Part shown: positions 1-9,826 of the stretch, piece after piece
Numbering within the stretch: the first letter of the stretch is position 1
Layout: each line of letters starts with the position of its first letter
Source: Streptomyces sp. NBC_00582
Lineage (GTDB): Bacteria; Actinomycetota; Actinomycetes; Streptomycetales; Streptomycetaceae
Assembly: GCF_036345155.1 (NCBI RefSeq)
Contig: NZ_CP107772.1
Coordinates: forward strand, 1,612,001-1,676,000
Length of the DNA: 64,000 bases
Reading direction: 5' to 3'
Notes under the pieces: generated by a model
Database searches by the model: none
Told to the model about the DNA's origin: nothing
Seen by the model: the letters and a program-made list of their open reading frames with translations, nothing else
Made by a program: the position numbers and the translations under genes

Positions 1-966
1 GAGGAGGAGCAGGACGCCGTTGATGGCGAGGACCCACACCGAGCTGACGCCGAGGGCGGGCAGGACGCTGTTGATGGAGGTCAGCAGCAGGGCGCCGAGG
101 GCGGCGCCGTAGACGCTGCCGGAGCCGCCGGTGAAGACGACGCCGCCGACCACGACCGCGCTGACGACGGTGAGTTCGTAGCCGTTGCCGGTCCCGGAGT
201 CGACGTTGCCGAACCGGGCGAGGTACATCGCGCCGGCGAGGCCGGCGAGGCCGCCGCAGAAGGTGTACGCCGCGAGGATCCGCTTGCGCACGGGGATGCC
301 GGCGAGACGGGCGGCCTCCGGGTTGGAGCCGAGGGCGTACAGCTCCCGGCCGCTGACGAAGTGCTTGAGGTAGTACGCCGTGGCGACCAGCACCGCGAGG
401 GCGATCAGCGCGAGGTACGGCACGGCGGAGAGGCCGCCGGAGCCGAAGTCGACGAATCCGCCGGGCAGGTCGGCCGCGGTGATCTGCCGGGAACCGACCC
501 AGATGGAGTCGATGCCGCGGATGATGTAGAGCGTGCCGAGGGTCACGACGAGGGCGGGCACCTGGCCGAGGCTGACCAGCAGGCCGTTGAGGAGCCCGAA
601 GCCGACGCCGAGCAGGACGGCCAGCACGATCGCGATCACGGGGTTGCCGCCGCCGTGCAGATAGGTGCCTGCGGCGAAGGCGGTGATGCCGAGGGTGGAG
701 CCGACCGACAGGTCGACGTTCCTCGTGATCACCACCAGGGACTGGCCGGTGGCGACCAGCACCAGGATGGTCGCGTTCAGCAGCAGGTCCTTGATGCCCT
801 GCTCGGAGAGGAACTCGCTGTTGCCGGCCTGGGTGACGGCGATCATCACCAGGAAGACGACCAGGATGGCGAGTTCGCGCATCTTGAAGACGCGGTCGAC
901 GAGCCGGGTGCCGCTCGACTGGGGCGCCTCGGCGACAGGGGCCTGTTCAGGAGTGGCGACCGTCAT
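1..966 (-). CDS. rhaP: Sugar ABC transporter permease, probably L-rhamnose (3' end beyond window)
   Basis: Inner-membrane permease of a CUT2 (ribose/rhamnose-type) ABC importer. The visible 322 codons start with [10 protein letters not shown]; hydrophobic segments begin near residue 32 and continue to the left edge, where the gene is cut. The family-typical stretch [15 protein letters not shown] is present. The ATG (966-964) overlaps the TGA of the upstream ATPase gene in an ATGA, so the two are translationally coupled. Context with rhamnose isomerase and kinase across a divergent promoter indicates L-rhamnose as substrate; this is inference, since CUT2 permeases cannot be assigned by sequence alone. 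A second permease and the binding protein probably lie further left. Confidence 0.88.
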   Translation of the reverse strand, partial: MTVATPEQAPVAEAPQSSGTRLVDRVFKMRELAILVVFLVMIAVTQAGNSEFLSEQGIKDLLLNATILVLVATGQSLVVITRNVDLSVGSTLGITAFAAGTYLHGGGNPVIAIVLAVLLGVGFGLLNGLLVSLGQVPALVVTLGTLYIIRGIDSIWVGSRQITAADLPGGFVDFGSGGLSAVPYLALIALAVLVATAYYLKHFVSGRELYALGSNPEAARLAGIPVRKRILAAYTFCGGLAGLAGAMYLARFGNVDSGTGNGYELTVVSAVVVGGVVFTGGSGSVYGAALGALLLTSINSVLPALGVSSVWVLAINGVLLLL

Positions 967-2480
967 GCGGCAACCCTCCCGGTGGCTGCGGCCATCACGG
1001 TTTCCTCGGTGGCGTCGGAACGGGGGATCTCGGCGGTGAGCCGGCCCTCGTGCATCACCAGCACGCGGTCGGCCATGCCGAGGATCTCGGGCAGGTCGGA
1101 GGAGATCATCAGGACGGCGACCCCGTCGGCGGCCAGCTCACTGAGCAGCCGGTGCACCTCGGCCTTGGTGCCGACGTCGATGCCGCGGGTGGGCTCGTCG
1201 ACGATCAGCACCTTGGGAGCGGTGGCCAGCCACTTGGCGAGGACGACCTTCTGCTGGTTGCCGCCGGAGAGCGTGTTGACGGTGTCGGCGATCCGGGCGT
1301 ACTTCACCTGGAGCTTGACCGCCCAGTCCAGGGACCGGCTGCGCTCGGCGCCGCGGTCCATCAGGCCGGCCTTCACCGTCGTACGGAGGCCGGTGAGGCC
1401 GATGTTGCGCTCGATGGACATGTCCATCACCAGGCCCTGGGCGCGCCGGTCCTCCGGGACCAGAGCGAGGCCGGCGGCCATCGCGGTGGAGGGGGCGCCG
1501 TTGACCAGCGCCCTGCCGTCGACGGTGACGTCACCGGCGTCCCAGCGGTCGATCCCGAACACGGCCCGGGCGACTTCGGTGCGACCGGCGCCGACGAGTC
1601 CGGCCAGGCCGACGATCTCGCCGCGCCGCACCTCGAAGGAGACGTCGGTGAAGACGCCCTCCCGGGTCAGCCGGCGGACACTCAGGGCGACCTCGCCCGG
1701 GGTGACGTCCTGCTTGGGGTAGAGCTCGTCGAGGTCGCGGCCGACCATCCGGCGGACCAGGTCGTCCTCGGTCATGCCGGCGAGGGGCTCGCTGGCGATC
1801 CACGCGCCGTCGCGCAGGGTCGTCACCCGCTGGCAGATCTCGAAGATCTCCTCCAGCCGGTGGGAGATGAACAGGACGGCCGCGCCCTGTTCGCGCAGGG
1901 TGCGCACGACTCCGAAGAGCCGGGCGACCTCGCTGCCGGTGAGGGCGGCGGTCGGCTCGTCCATGATCAGGACACGGGCGTCGAAGGAGAGCGCCTTGGC
2001 GATCTCCACGATCTGCTGGTCGGCGATGGACAGTCCGCGGGCCGGGCGGTCGGGGTCGAGGTCGACACCGAGCCGCGCCATCAGGGCGGCGGTCGCCGCA
2101 TGGGTGGCCTTGTGGTCGATGCGGCCGAGGGCGCGCCGCGGCTGGCGGCCCATGAAGATGTTCTCGGCGATCGAAAGGTCGGGGAAGAGCGTCGGTTCCT
2201 GGTAGATCACGGCGATGCCGGCGTCGCGGGCGTCGCCGGGACCGTGGAAGACGACGGGCTCTCCGTCGAGCAGCACCCGGCCGGTGTCCGGCCGGTGCAC
2301 CCCCGCGAGGGTCTTGATCAGGGTCGACTTGCCCGCGCCGTTCTCACCGGCGAGGGCGTGCACCTCGCCGGGGAACAGCTCCAGGGAGACGCCCCGCAGG
2401 GCGCGAACGGCGCCGAAGGACTTGGCGACGTCCCTGAGCGCCAGCACCGGGGCCGGTCCCGTGTCGGACGGGTGGGTCAT
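963..2480 (-). CDS. rhaT: Sugar ABC transporter ATP-binding protein, probably L-rhamnose
   Basis: A 505-residue double ABC ATPase that powers a CUT2 sugar importer. The first domain has Walker [10 protein letters not shown] (residues 45-53), a signature region [16 protein letters not shown] and Walker [12 protein letters not shown]. The second domain has the altered Walker [10 protein letters not shown] usual in RbsA/XylG-type proteins, signature [13 protein letters not shown] and [10 protein letters not shown]. The start [11 protein letters not shown] at 2480 is chosen because an AGGAG lies 6 nt upstream; the frame is open further but without a ribosome site. It is the first gene of the leftward transcript and is followed directly by the permease. 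Confidence 0.92.
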   Translation of the reverse strand: MTHPSDTGPAPVLALRDVAKSFGAVRALRGVSLELFPGEVHALAGENGAGKSTLIKTLAGVHRPDTGRVLLDGEPVVFHGPGDARDAGIAVIYQEPTLFPDLSIAENIFMGRQPRRALGRIDHKATHAATAALMARLGVDLDPDRPARGLSIADQQIVEIAKALSFDARVLIMDEPTAALTGSEVARLFGVVRTLREQGAAVLFISHRLEEIFEICQRVTTLRDGAWIASEPLAGMTEDDLVRRMVGRDLDELYPKQDVTPGEVALSVRRLTREGVFTDVSFEVRRGEIVGLAGLVGAGRTEVARAVFGIDRWDAGDVTVDGRALVNGAPSTAMAAGLALVPEDRRAQGLVMDMSIERNIGLTGLRTTVKAGLMDRGAERSRSLDWAVKLQVKYARIADTVNTLSGGNQQKVVLAKWLATAPKVLIVDEPTRGIDVGTKAEVHRLLSELAADGVAVLMISSDLPEILGMADRVLVMHEGRLTAEIPRSDATEETVMAAATGRVAA

Positions 2481-2536
2481 GGGTGGCTCCTCGACGAACG
2501 TCCGCGACGGTGCCCCTGGGGCCCGCCACGGCGTCG

Positions 2537-2548
2537 TGAAAGGTTTCA
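2537..2548. promoter_or_regulatory. LacI-type operator, transporter side
   Basis: The sequence TGAAAGGTTTCA has 5-bp inverted arms TGAAA/TTTCA, the usual half-sites of LacI-family repressors. It lies about 10-20 bp downstream of the predicted start point of the rhaT promoter, where a bound repressor would block transcription. Confidence 0.6.
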
Positions 2549-2562
2549 ACTGGATGGCCGGG

Positions 2563-2592
2563 ACGTTAGGCATAGCGGGCATGTCGCGTCAA
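2563..2592 (-). promoter_or_regulatory. Predicted rhaT promoter
   Basis: On the minus strand -35 TTGACG (2592-2587), an 18-bp spacer and -10 TAACGT (2568-2563) give a housekeeping-sigma promoter with a start point near 2556. The leader to the rhaT ATG would be about 75 nt. Confidence 0.55.
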
Positions 2593-2602
2593 TGGGTCCG
2601 TG

Positions 2603-2617
2603 TCGAAAAGTTTTCGA
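2603..2617. promoter_or_regulatory. Central palindromic operator between rhaT and rhaI
   Basis: TCGAAAAGTTTTCGA is a perfect 7-1-7 palindrome lying between the two divergent promoters. It could be a third repressor site for looping or the site of a second regulator. Confidence 0.5.
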
Positions 2618-2666
2618 TAGCCGAAGGTCACGCGGCGGTCACAAAAAGGGGACGCGGTCGAAAGGG

Positions 2667-2695
2667 TTGACACTCCCCTCGCGGCCTCATAGCTT
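2667..2695 (+). promoter_or_regulatory. Predicted rhaI operon promoter
   Basis: TTGACA (2667-2672), a 17-bp spacer and TAGCTT (2690-2695) form a near-consensus promoter. The predicted start point near 2702 abuts the downstream operator. Confidence 0.65.
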
Positions 2696-2702
2696 CCCGT
2701 TC

Positions 2703-2714
2703 TGAATCGTTTCA
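2703..2714. promoter_or_regulatory. LacI-type operator, catabolic side
   Basis: TGAATCGTTTCA has TGAA/TTCA arms around a central CG, the standard LacI-family pattern. It overlaps the predicted transcription start of rhaI, so it would act as a repressor site. Confidence 0.6.
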
Positions 2715-2753
2715 TCCGGGCGCTGTCCCGGACCGATGTCACAGGAGCCCGAA

Positions 2754-3914
2754 GTGACCGACCTCGCCGCCGTGAAGGCCGCGCTGAAGACCCAGGCCGT
2801 CGAGACGCCGTCGTGGGCGTACGGGAACTCGGGGACCCGCTTCAAGGTGTTCGCCCAACAAGGCGTTCCCCGCACCCCGCAGGAGAAGCTGGACGACGCG
2901 GCGCAGGTGCACGCCGTCACCGGTGTGGCCCCGACCGTGGCGCTGCACATCCCCTGGGACAAGGTGGAGGACTACTCCGCACTGGCGAAACACGCCGAGG
3001 ACCGGGGCGTGAGGCTGGGGGCGATCAACTCCAACACCTTCCAGGACGACGCCTACAAGCTGGGCAGCATCTGCCACCCCGACGCGGCGGTCCGGCGCAA
3101 GGCCGTCGATCATCTGCTCGAGTGCGTCGACATCATGGACGCGACGGGCTCCGCCGATCTCAAGCTGTGGTTCGCCGACGGCACGAACTATCCGGGCCAG
3201 GACGACGTGCGCTCACGGCAGGACCGGCTGGCGGAGGGCCTCGCCGAGGTGTACGAGCGGCTCGGGGACGGGCAGCGGATGCTGCTCGAGTACAAGTTCT
3301 TCGAGCCCGCCTTCTACACCACCGACGTCCCGGACTGGGGCACGGCGTACGCGCACTGTCTGAAGCTGGGGCCGAAGGCGCAGGTCGTGGTCGACACGGG
3401 CCACCACGCGCCGGGGACCAACATCGAGTTCATCGTGGCGACGCTGCTGCGGGAGGGGAAGCTCGGCGGGTTCGACTTCAACTCGCGGTTCTACGCCGAC
3501 GACGATCTGATGGTGGGGGCCGCCGACCCGTTCCAGCTGTTCCGGATCATGTACGAGGTCGTCCGTGGGGGCGGGTTCACCTCCGAGGTGGCGTTCATGC
3601 TGGACCAGTGCCACAACATCGAGGCGAAGATCCCGGCGATCATCCGGTCCGTGATGAACGTGCAGGAGGCCACGGCGAAGGCGCTGCTGGTGGATCGGGC
3701 GGCGTTGGCCGCCGCTCAGGCTTCCGGGGATGTGCTGGAGGCGAATGCGGTGCTGATGGACGCGTACAACACGGATGTGCGGCCGTTGCTTCGTGAGGTG
3801 CGCGAGGAGATGGGGTTGGACCCCGAGCCGCTTGTCGCCTACCGGGCGTCGGGGTGGGCCGAGAAGGTCGTCGCCGAGCGTGTCGGGGGAGAGCAGGCCG
3901 GTTGGGGCGCGTAA
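2754..3914 (+). CDS. rhaI: L-rhamnose isomerase
   Basis: Converts L-rhamnose to L-rhamnulose in the cytoplasm, the first catabolic step. The 386-residue product belongs to the rhizobial/Pseudomonas-type TIM-barrel isomerases. Metal-site segments are visible, such as [15 protein letters not shown] and [16 protein letters not shown]. The GTG at 2754 is preferred over the in-frame ATG at 2736 because AGGAG (2743-2747) lies 6 nt before the GTG, while the ATG has no ribosome site. First gene of a rightward operon with rhaEW and rhaB, controlled by the operator at the start point. Confidence 0.93.
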   Translation: MTDLAAVKAALKTQAVETPSWAYGNSGTRFKVFAQQGVPRTPQEKLDDAAQVHAVTGVAPTVALHIPWDKVEDYSALAKHAEDRGVRLGAINSNTFQDDAYKLGSICHPDAAVRRKAVDHLLECVDIMDATGSADLKLWFADGTNYPGQDDVRSRQDRLAEGLAEVYERLGDGQRMLLEYKFFEPAFYTTDVPDWGTAYAHCLKLGPKAQVVVDTGHHAPGTNIEFIVATLLREGKLGGFDFNSRFYADDDLMVGAADPFQLFRIMYEVVRGGGFTSEVAFMLDQCHNIEAKIPAIIRSVMNVQEATAKALLVDRAALAAAQASGDVLEANAVLMDAYNTDVRPLLREVREEMGLDPEPLVAYRASGWAEKVVAERVGGEQAGWGA

Positions 3915-3943
3915 GCGTCTGCCTGCCTCGATCTGTGTCGTCG

Positions 3944-3990
3944 CGGGCTGCGGGCCGGTCGTGGCCGGTCGCGCGGTTCCCCGCGCCCCC
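3944..3990. repeat. Dispersed Streptomyces intergenic GC-rich repeat
   Basis: The 115-bp gap before rhaEW contains a segment ending in GGTCGCGCGGTTCCCCGCG, which I recognise as resembling a short GC-rich element found between genes in many Streptomyces genomes. Its arms can fold into a hairpin. Function unknown; possibly transcript processing or attenuation inside the operon. Confidence 0.4.
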
Positions 3991-4029
3991 AAGGAATCGC
4001 ACCCTCTTTCAAGTAAGGACAGGACGTTC

Positions 4030-6069
4030 ATGTCACCGCACCCCGAAGCCGCCGCCCTCCTCGCGCGGTCGCACCGACTCGGTGCTGATCCCCGTAATAC
4101 GAACTACGCCGGCGGCAACGCGTCCGCCAAGGGCACCGACACCGACCCCGTCACCGGTGGGGAGGTCGAGCTGATGTGGGTGAAGGGGTCGGGAGGCGAC
4201 CTCGGCACGCTCACCGAGAGCGGGCTCGCCGTGCTGCGGCTGGACCGGCTGCGGGGGCTCGTCGACGTCTACCCGGGGGTCGAGCGCGAGGACGAGATGG
4301 TCGCCGCGTTCGACTACTGCCTGCACGGCAAGGGCGGGGCCGCCCCGTCCATCGACACCGCCATGCACGGGCTCGTCGACGCCGCGCACGTCGATCATCT
4401 GCACCCGGACTCCGGTATCGCGCTGGCCTGTGCCGCCGACGGGGAGAAGCTGACCGCCGAGTGCTTCGGGGACAGCGTGGCGTGGGTGCCGTGGCGGCGG
4501 CCCGGGTTCCAGCTCGGGCTGGACATCGCCGCGATCAAGGCCGCCAACCCGCAGGCCATCGGGGTCGTCCTGGGCGGGCACGGGATCACCGCCTGGGGCG
4601 ACAGCGCCGAGGAGTGCGAGCGCAACTCCCTGCACATCATCCGGACCGCGGAGGCGTTCCTCGCCGAGCGGGGGAAGGCCGAGCCCTTCGGGCCCGTCAT
4701 CGAGGGGTACGAGGCACTGGCCGAGGGTGAGCGCCGGGAGCGGGCCGCCGCGCTCGCGCCGTATGTGCGGGCCGTCGCCTCGCAGGACCGGCCGCAGGTC
4801 GGGCACTTCGACGACTCCGAGACCGTCCTCGACTTCGTGGCGCGCGCCGAGCATCCCCGGCTCGCCGCACTGGGGACGTCGTGCCCGGACCACTTCCTGC
4901 GGACCAAGGTACGGCCGCTGGTGCTGGACCTGGCGCCGAGCGCTCCGCTCGACGAGGCGATCGCCCGGCTGAAGGAGCTGCACACCGCCTACCGGGAGGA
5001 GTACTCCGCCTACTACCGGCGGCATGCCGAGCCCGACTCCCCCGCCCTGCGCGGCGCCGACCCGGCCATCGTGCTGGTGCCCGGCGTGGGCATGTTCTCC
5101 TTCGGCAAGGACAAGCAGACCGCTCGGGTGGCCGGCGAGTTCTACCTCAACGCGATCAACGTGATGCGAGGCGCCGAGGCGGTGTCGTCGTACGCGCCGA
5201 TCGAGGAGCGGGAGAAGTTCCGCATCGAGTACTGGGCGCTGGAGGAGGCCAAGCTCCAGCGGATGCCGAAGCCGAAGGCGCTGGCCACCCGGGTGGCGCT
5301 GGTGACCGGGGCGGGCAGCGGGATCGGCAGGGCCATCGCGCACCGGCTGGTCGCCGAGGGGGCGTGTGTCGTCGTCGCCGACCTGAACGGGGAGAACGCC
5401 GCTCAGGTCGCCGAGGAGCTCGGCGGGCCGGACAGGGCCGTCGCCGTCACCGTCGACGTGACGGACGAGGAGCAGATCGCCGGGGCCTTCAAGGCGGCCG
5501 CGCTCGCCTTCGGCGGGGTCGATCTCGTCGTCAACAACGCCGGGATCTCCATCTCGAAGCCGCTGCTGGAGACCTCCGCGAAGGACTGGGACCTCCAGCA
5601 CGACATCATGGCGCGGGGGTCGTTCCTGGTGTCGCGCGAGGCGGCCCGGGTGATGATCGCGCAGGGGCTGGGCGGGGACATCGTCTACATCGCCTCGAAG
5701 AACGCCGTGTTCGCCGGGCCCAACAACATCGCCTACTCCGCCACCAAGGCCGACCAGGCCCACCAGGTGCGGCTGCTCGCGGCCGAGCTGGGTGAGCACG
5801 GGATCCGGGTCAACGGTGTCAATCCGGACGGGGTGGTGCGGGGATCGGGGATCTTCGCCGGCGGATGGGGCGCCCAGCGGGCCGCCGTGTACGGGGTCGA
5901 GGAGGAGAAGCTGGGCGAGTTCTACGCGCAGCGGACCATCCTCAAGCGGGAGGTGCTGCCGGAGCACGTCGCGAACGCCGTCTTCGCGCTCACGGGTGGC
6001 GAGCTGACCCACACCACCGGTCTGCACATCCCGGTCGACGCGGGTGTGGCTGCCGCGTTCCTCCGGTGA
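4030..6069 (+). CDS. rhaEW: Bifunctional rhamnulose-1-phosphate aldolase / lactaldehyde dehydrogenase
   Basis: A 679-residue fusion. The N-terminal part (about 1-400) is a class II aldolase/adducin domain with NTNYAGGNASAKG, MHGLVDAAHVDHLHPDS and VLGGHGITAW. The C-terminal part (about 420-679) is a short-chain dehydrogenase with the NAD site VTGAGSGIGRAIA, NNAG and the YSATK active-site segment. The family splits L-rhamnulose-1-phosphate into dihydroxyacetone phosphate and L-lactaldehyde and oxidises the aldehyde to L-lactate with NAD. The ATG at 4030 begins MSPHPEAAALL; the frame is open further upstream but would run into rhaI. Its TGA overlaps the GTG of rhaB. Confidence 0.92.
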   Translation: MSPHPEAAALLARSHRLGADPRNTNYAGGNASAKGTDTDPVTGGEVELMWVKGSGGDLGTLTESGLAVLRLDRLRGLVDVYPGVEREDEMVAAFDYCLHGKGGAAPSIDTAMHGLVDAAHVDHLHPDSGIALACAADGEKLTAECFGDSVAWVPWRRPGFQLGLDIAAIKAANPQAIGVVLGGHGITAWGDSAEECERNSLHIIRTAEAFLAERGKAEPFGPVIEGYEALAEGERRERAAALAPYVRAVASQDRPQVGHFDDSETVLDFVARAEHPRLAALGTSCPDHFLRTKVRPLVLDLAPSAPLDEAIARLKELHTAYREEYSAYYRRHAEPDSPALRGADPAIVLVPGVGMFSFGKDKQTARVAGEFYLNAINVMRGAEAVSSYAPIEEREKFRIEYWALEEAKLQRMPKPKALATRVALVTGAGSGIGRAIAHRLVAEGACVVVADLNGENAAQVAEELGGPDRAVAVTVDVTDEEQIAGAFKAAALAFGGVDLVVNNAGISISKPLLETSAKDWDLQHDIMARGSFLVSREAARVMIAQGLGGDIVYIASKNAVFAGPNNIAYSATKADQAHQVRLLAAELGEHGIRVNGVNPDGVVRGSGIFAGGWGAQRAAVYGVEEEKLGEFYAQRTILKREVLPEHVANAVFALTGGELTHTTGLHIPVDAGVAAAFLR

Positions 6070-7514
6070 GCGCGCACGTGAAGTCGTACGCCGCGGTCGA
6101 TCTCGGCGCGTCCAGCGGACGGGTCATGGTCGGCCGCGTGGGGCCGGACTCGCTGGAGCTGGCGGAGGCGCACCGGTTCGCCAACCGTCCGGTGCGGGTC
6201 CCGGAGGGGCTGCGGTGGGATGTGCTGTCCCTGTACGCCGGTGTCCTGGACGGACTGCGCGCCGCGGGGCAGGTCGACTCCGTCGGGATCGACAGCTGGG
6301 CCGTGGACCACGGGCTGCTGGACGGCGACGGGGCCCTGCTCGGCAATCCGGTGCACTACCGGGACGCGCGGACCGAGGGGATCGCGGAGAAGGTGTGGGC
6401 CACGGTGCCCGCTTCCGAGCTGTATGCGGCGACCGGTATCCAGTACGCGCCCTTCAACACCCTGTACCAGCTCGTCGCCGCCCGCGGGACACGTCAGTTC
6501 GCCCACGCCGAGCGACTGCTGCTCATCCCCGATCTGCTGGCCTACTGGCTGACCGGCGAGCAGGGCACCGAGCTGACCAACGCCTCCACCACCCAGCTGA
6601 TCGATCCCCGGACGCGGACGTGGTCGTACGATCTCGCCGCGCGGCTGGGCATCGACCTCGACCTGTTCGCGCCGCTGCGGCAGCCCGGTGATCCCGCCGG
6701 GGTGCTGCGGGCCGGGGTGCTGGAGGAGACCGGGCTGACCGGTCCCGTGCCCGTGACCGCCGTCGGCTCGCACGACACGGCCTCCGCGGTGGCGGCCGTG
6801 CCGGCGACCGGGGAGCGGTTCGCCTACATCTGCACCGGCACCTGGTCCCTGGCCGGTCTGGAGCTGGACGCGCCGGTGCTCACCGAGGAGAGCCGGGCCG
6901 CCAACTTCACCAACGAGCTGGGTCTGGACGGCACGGTCCGGTACCTGCGCAACATCATGGGGCTCTGGCTGCTCCAGGAGTGCGTACGGGCCTGGGGCGA
7001 CCCCGATCTGGGGGTGCTGCTGCGGGAGGCGGCCGCCGCGCCGGCGCTGCGGTCGGTCGTGGACGCGGGGGACGCCGCGTTCCTCGCGCCCGGGCGGATG
7101 CCGGAGCGGATCGCCGAGGCGTGCCGGGCCTCCGGACAGCCGGTGCCCGGGACCCGCGGCGAGATCACGCGCTGCATCCTCGACTCGCTCGCCCTCGCCC
7201 ATCGACGCGCGATCGAGGAGGCCCAGCGGCTCGCCGGGCATCCCGTCGACGTCGTGCACATCGTCGGGGGCGGCACCCGCAACGCGCTGCTGTGCCAGCT
7301 CACCGCCGACGCCTGCGGGCTGCCGGTGGTGGCCGGTCCGACGGAGGCCGCCGCCCTGGGCAACGTCCTGGTGCAGGCGCGGGCACACGGGCTGGTCGGC
7401 GACCGTGCCGCCATGCGGCGCCTGCTCGCCCGTACCCAGCCGCTGACGCGCTACGAGCCGCAGGGCGGCACCGGGCGCTGGCGCGAGGCGCAGGACCGGC
7501 TCGCCGCACGGTGA
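6066..7514 (+). CDS. rhaB: L-rhamnulokinase
   Basis: FGGY-family carbohydrate kinase of 482 residues that phosphorylates L-rhamnulose at C1 with ATP. The N-terminal ATPase motif AAVDLGASSGRV, the substrate region GIDSWAVDHGLL and the C-terminal VVHIVGGGTRNALLCQLTA are visible. Start GTG at 6066 overlaps the rhaEW stop in a GTGA; another in-frame GTG at 6078 is possible. Gene order isomerase, aldolase/dehydrogenase, kinase gives a complete pathway on one transcript. Confidence 0.93.
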   Translation: MSAHVKSYAAVDLGASSGRVMVGRVGPDSLELAEAHRFANRPVRVPEGLRWDVLSLYAGVLDGLRAAGQVDSVGIDSWAVDHGLLDGDGALLGNPVHYRDARTEGIAEKVWATVPASELYAATGIQYAPFNTLYQLVAARGTRQFAHAERLLLIPDLLAYWLTGEQGTELTNASTTQLIDPRTRTWSYDLAARLGIDLDLFAPLRQPGDPAGVLRAGVLEETGLTGPVPVTAVGSHDTASAVAAVPATGERFAYICTGTWSLAGLELDAPVLTEESRAANFTNELGLDGTVRYLRNIMGLWLLQECVRAWGDPDLGVLLREAAAAPALRSVVDAGDAAFLAPGRMPERIAEACRASGQPVPGTRGEITRCILDSLALAHRRAIEEAQRLAGHPVDVVHIVGGGTRNALLCQLTADACGLPVVAGPTEAAALGNVLVQARAHGLVGDRAAMRRLLARTQPLTRYEPQGGTGRWREAQDRLAAR

Positions 7515-7586
7515 GCCGGGGTCTCCCCCCGGCCCCTTCACCCGACTACCCTGCACTCATCCGATGACCAACCCCGAGGAGCCGCG

Positions 7587-8342
7587 ATGCGTGTCGCACT
7601 GTTCCTGACCTGTGTCAACGACACGCTCTATCCGGACACCGGCCGCGCCGTGGTGAAACTGCTGACCAGACTGGGTGTCGAGGTCGACTTCCCGATGGCG
7701 CAGACCTGCTGCGGCCAGGCCCACTACAACACCGGCTACCGCCATGAGGCCGAACCGCTCGCCCGGCATTTCTCCGATGTCTTCGGGGAGTACGAGGCGA
7801 TCGTGACCCCTTCGGGATCGTGCGGGGCGATGGTACGGGAGCTGTATCCGCGGATGGGTGAGCGGGCGCGGGCGGAAGGGCGCGGGGGCGGACTGGCCAC
7901 GGCGCTGGCACCGGTCGTGCCGAAGACGTACGAGCTGACCGAGTTCCTCGTGGACGTGCTCGGGGTGACGGACGTCGGCGCCTACTACCCGCACACCGTG
8001 ACCTATCACCCGACCTGTCACGGGCTGCGCGGGCTGGGGCTCGGGGACCGGCCGAGGCGGCTCCTCGAGGCGGTCCGGGGGCTCGAGCTGGTGGAGCTGC
8101 CGGGCGCGGAGGAGTGCTGCGGTTTCGGCGGCACGTTCGCGCTGAAGAACTCCGACGTGTCGGCAGCGATGGGCGCGGACAAGGTGCGCAACGCCGAGGC
8201 GACCGGCGCCGAGGTGCTGTGCGCGGCCGACAACTCGTGTCTGATGCACATCGGCGGGACCATGACCCGGCTCAAGGCGGGTCTGCGGCCGGTGCACCTC
8301 GCGGAGATCCTGGCGAGCACGGAGGAGGAGCCGGCCGTATGA
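7587..8342 (+). CDS. lutA: (Fe-S)-binding lactate utilisation protein LutA/LldE
   Basis: A 251-residue protein with two cysteine-rich CCG domains (CCGQ at 41-44 and ECCGFGG near 175-183), as in LutA, part of the LutABC complex that oxidises L-lactate to pyruvate at the membrane. The start has GAGGAG 7-8 nt upstream. A TACCCT -10 candidate (7547-7552) could give it its own transcript; the gap to rhaB is only 72 bp, so read-through is likely too. Its TGA overlaps the ATG of lutB. Placement behind rhaEW fits removal of rhamnose-derived lactate. Confidence 0.9.
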   Translation: MRVALFLTCVNDTLYPDTGRAVVKLLTRLGVEVDFPMAQTCCGQAHYNTGYRHEAEPLARHFSDVFGEYEAIVTPSGSCGAMVRELYPRMGERARAEGRGGGLATALAPVVPKTYELTEFLVDVLGVTDVGAYYPHTVTYHPTCHGLRGLGLGDRPRRLLEAVRGLELVELPGAEECCGFGGTFALKNSDVSAAMGADKVRNAEATGAEVLCAADNSCLMHIGGTMTRLKAGLRPVHLAEILASTEEEPAV

Positions 8343-9826
8343 GCGGGACGTTCGTGGGCATGCCGGCCTTCCCGAAGGCCGCCCGGGAGGCCGTGGGCGA
8401 TCCGACCCTGCGCGGGAATCTGCGGCACGCCACCCACACCATCCGCGCCAAGCGCGCGAAGGCGGTCGACGAGCTGTCCGACTGGGCCGAGCTGCGGGAG
8501 GCCGGCAAGCGCATCAAGGACCATACGCTCCGTCATCTCGACCGCTATCTCGTGCAGTTGGAGGAGTCGGTCACGGCGGCGGGCGGGACCGTGCACTGGG
8601 CGGCCGACGCCGAGGAGGCCAACCGGATCGTCGCGCGGCTCGTGAAGGAGACGGGCGAGTCGGAGGTCGTCAAGGTCAAGTCCATGGCCACCCAGGAGAT
8701 CGGGCTCAACGAGGCGCTGGAGGCGGAGGGCGTCCACGCCTACGAGACCGATCTCGCCGAGCTGATCGTGCAGTTGGGCAAGGACCGGCCGTCGCACATC
8801 CTCGTCCCGGCCATCCACCGCAACCGCGGGGAGATCCGGGACATCTTCGCGAGGGAGATGAGCGAGTGGGGGCGCCCGGCCCCGGAGGGGCTCACCGACA
8901 CCCCCGCCGAACTCGCCGAGGCGGCCCGGCTGCATCTGCGCGAGAAGTTCCTTCGGGCCAAGGTCGGCGTCTCGGGCGCGAACTTCATGGTCGCCGAGAC
9001 CGGCACGCTGGTCGTCGTCGAGTCCGAGGGCAACGGGCGGATGTGTCTGACCCTGCCCGAGACCCTGATCTCGGTCGTCGGGATCGAGAAGATCGTGCCG
9101 ACCTGGCGGGACCTGGAGGTCTTCCTGCAGACCCTGCCGCGCTCCTCGACCGCCGAGCGCATGAACCCGTACACCTCGACATGGACGGGCACGACCGACG
9201 GCGACGGGCCGAAGACCTTCCATCTGGTGCTGCTGGACAACGGCCGCACCGACACCCTCGCCGACGAGGTCGGCCGCCAGGCCCTGCGCTGCATCCGCTG
9301 CTCGGCGTGCCTGAACGTCTGCCCGGTCTACGAGCGGGCCGGCGGACACGCGTACGGCTCGGTCTACCCGGGCCCGATCGGCGCCATCCTCAGCCCCCAG
9401 CTGCGCGGCACACAGAGCGAGATCGACGCCTCCCTGCCGTACGCCTCCTCGCTCTGCGGTGCCTGCTACGAGGTGTGCCCGGTCGCCATCGACATCCCCG
9501 AGGTGCTGGTGCATCTGCGGGAACGGGTCGTCGAGGGCGGGCCGGTGATCCAGGAGGGCAACCGGGTGGTGCTCAAGCCCGCCAAGGGCCATGCGGCCGA
9601 GCGGGCGGCGATGCGGGCGGCGCGCTGGGCGTTCGCCCACCCCGGCGCCCTGCGCACCGGGCAGCGGCTGGCCTCCCGGACGCGCCGGCTGCACCCTCGT
9701 ACGCTCCCCGGACCGGGGAAGGCGTGGAGCGGCAGCCGGGACCTGCCGGCCGTACCGGCGGAACCCTTCCGCGACTGGTGGCAGCGCACGAACGGCGGGG
9801 AATCCGGCAAGGGAGGAGCGAAGTGA
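8339..9826 (+). CDS. lutB: Iron-sulfur lactate utilisation protein LutB
   Basis: A 495-residue protein with an N-terminal LUD domain and two ferredoxin-like clusters, CIRCSACLNVCPVY near residue 318 and CGACYEVCPVAI near 372, binding two 4Fe-4S centres. It is the electron-transfer and likely catalytic subunit of LutABC. ATG at 8339 overlaps the lutA stop; its own stop overlaps the lutC GTG. The length matches the family. Confidence 0.93.
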   Translation: MSGTFVGMPAFPKAAREAVGDPTLRGNLRHATHTIRAKRAKAVDELSDWAELREAGKRIKDHTLRHLDRYLVQLEESVTAAGGTVHWAADAEEANRIVARLVKETGESEVVKVKSMATQEIGLNEALEAEGVHAYETDLAELIVQLGKDRPSHILVPAIHRNRGEIRDIFAREMSEWGRPAPEGLTDTPAELAEAARLHLREKFLRAKVGVSGANFMVAETGTLVVVESEGNGRMCLTLPETLISVVGIEKIVPTWRDLEVFLQTLPRSSTAERMNPYTSTWTGTTDGDGPKTFHLVLLDNGRTDTLADEVGRQALRCIRCSACLNVCPVYERAGGHAYGSVYPGPIGAILSPQLRGTQSEIDASLPYASSLCGACYEVCPVAIDIPEVLVHLRERVVEGGPVIQEGNRVVLKPAKGHAAERAAMRAARWAFAHPGALRTGQRLASRTRRLHPRTLPGPGKAWSGSRDLPAVPAEPFRDWWQRTNGGESGKGGAK

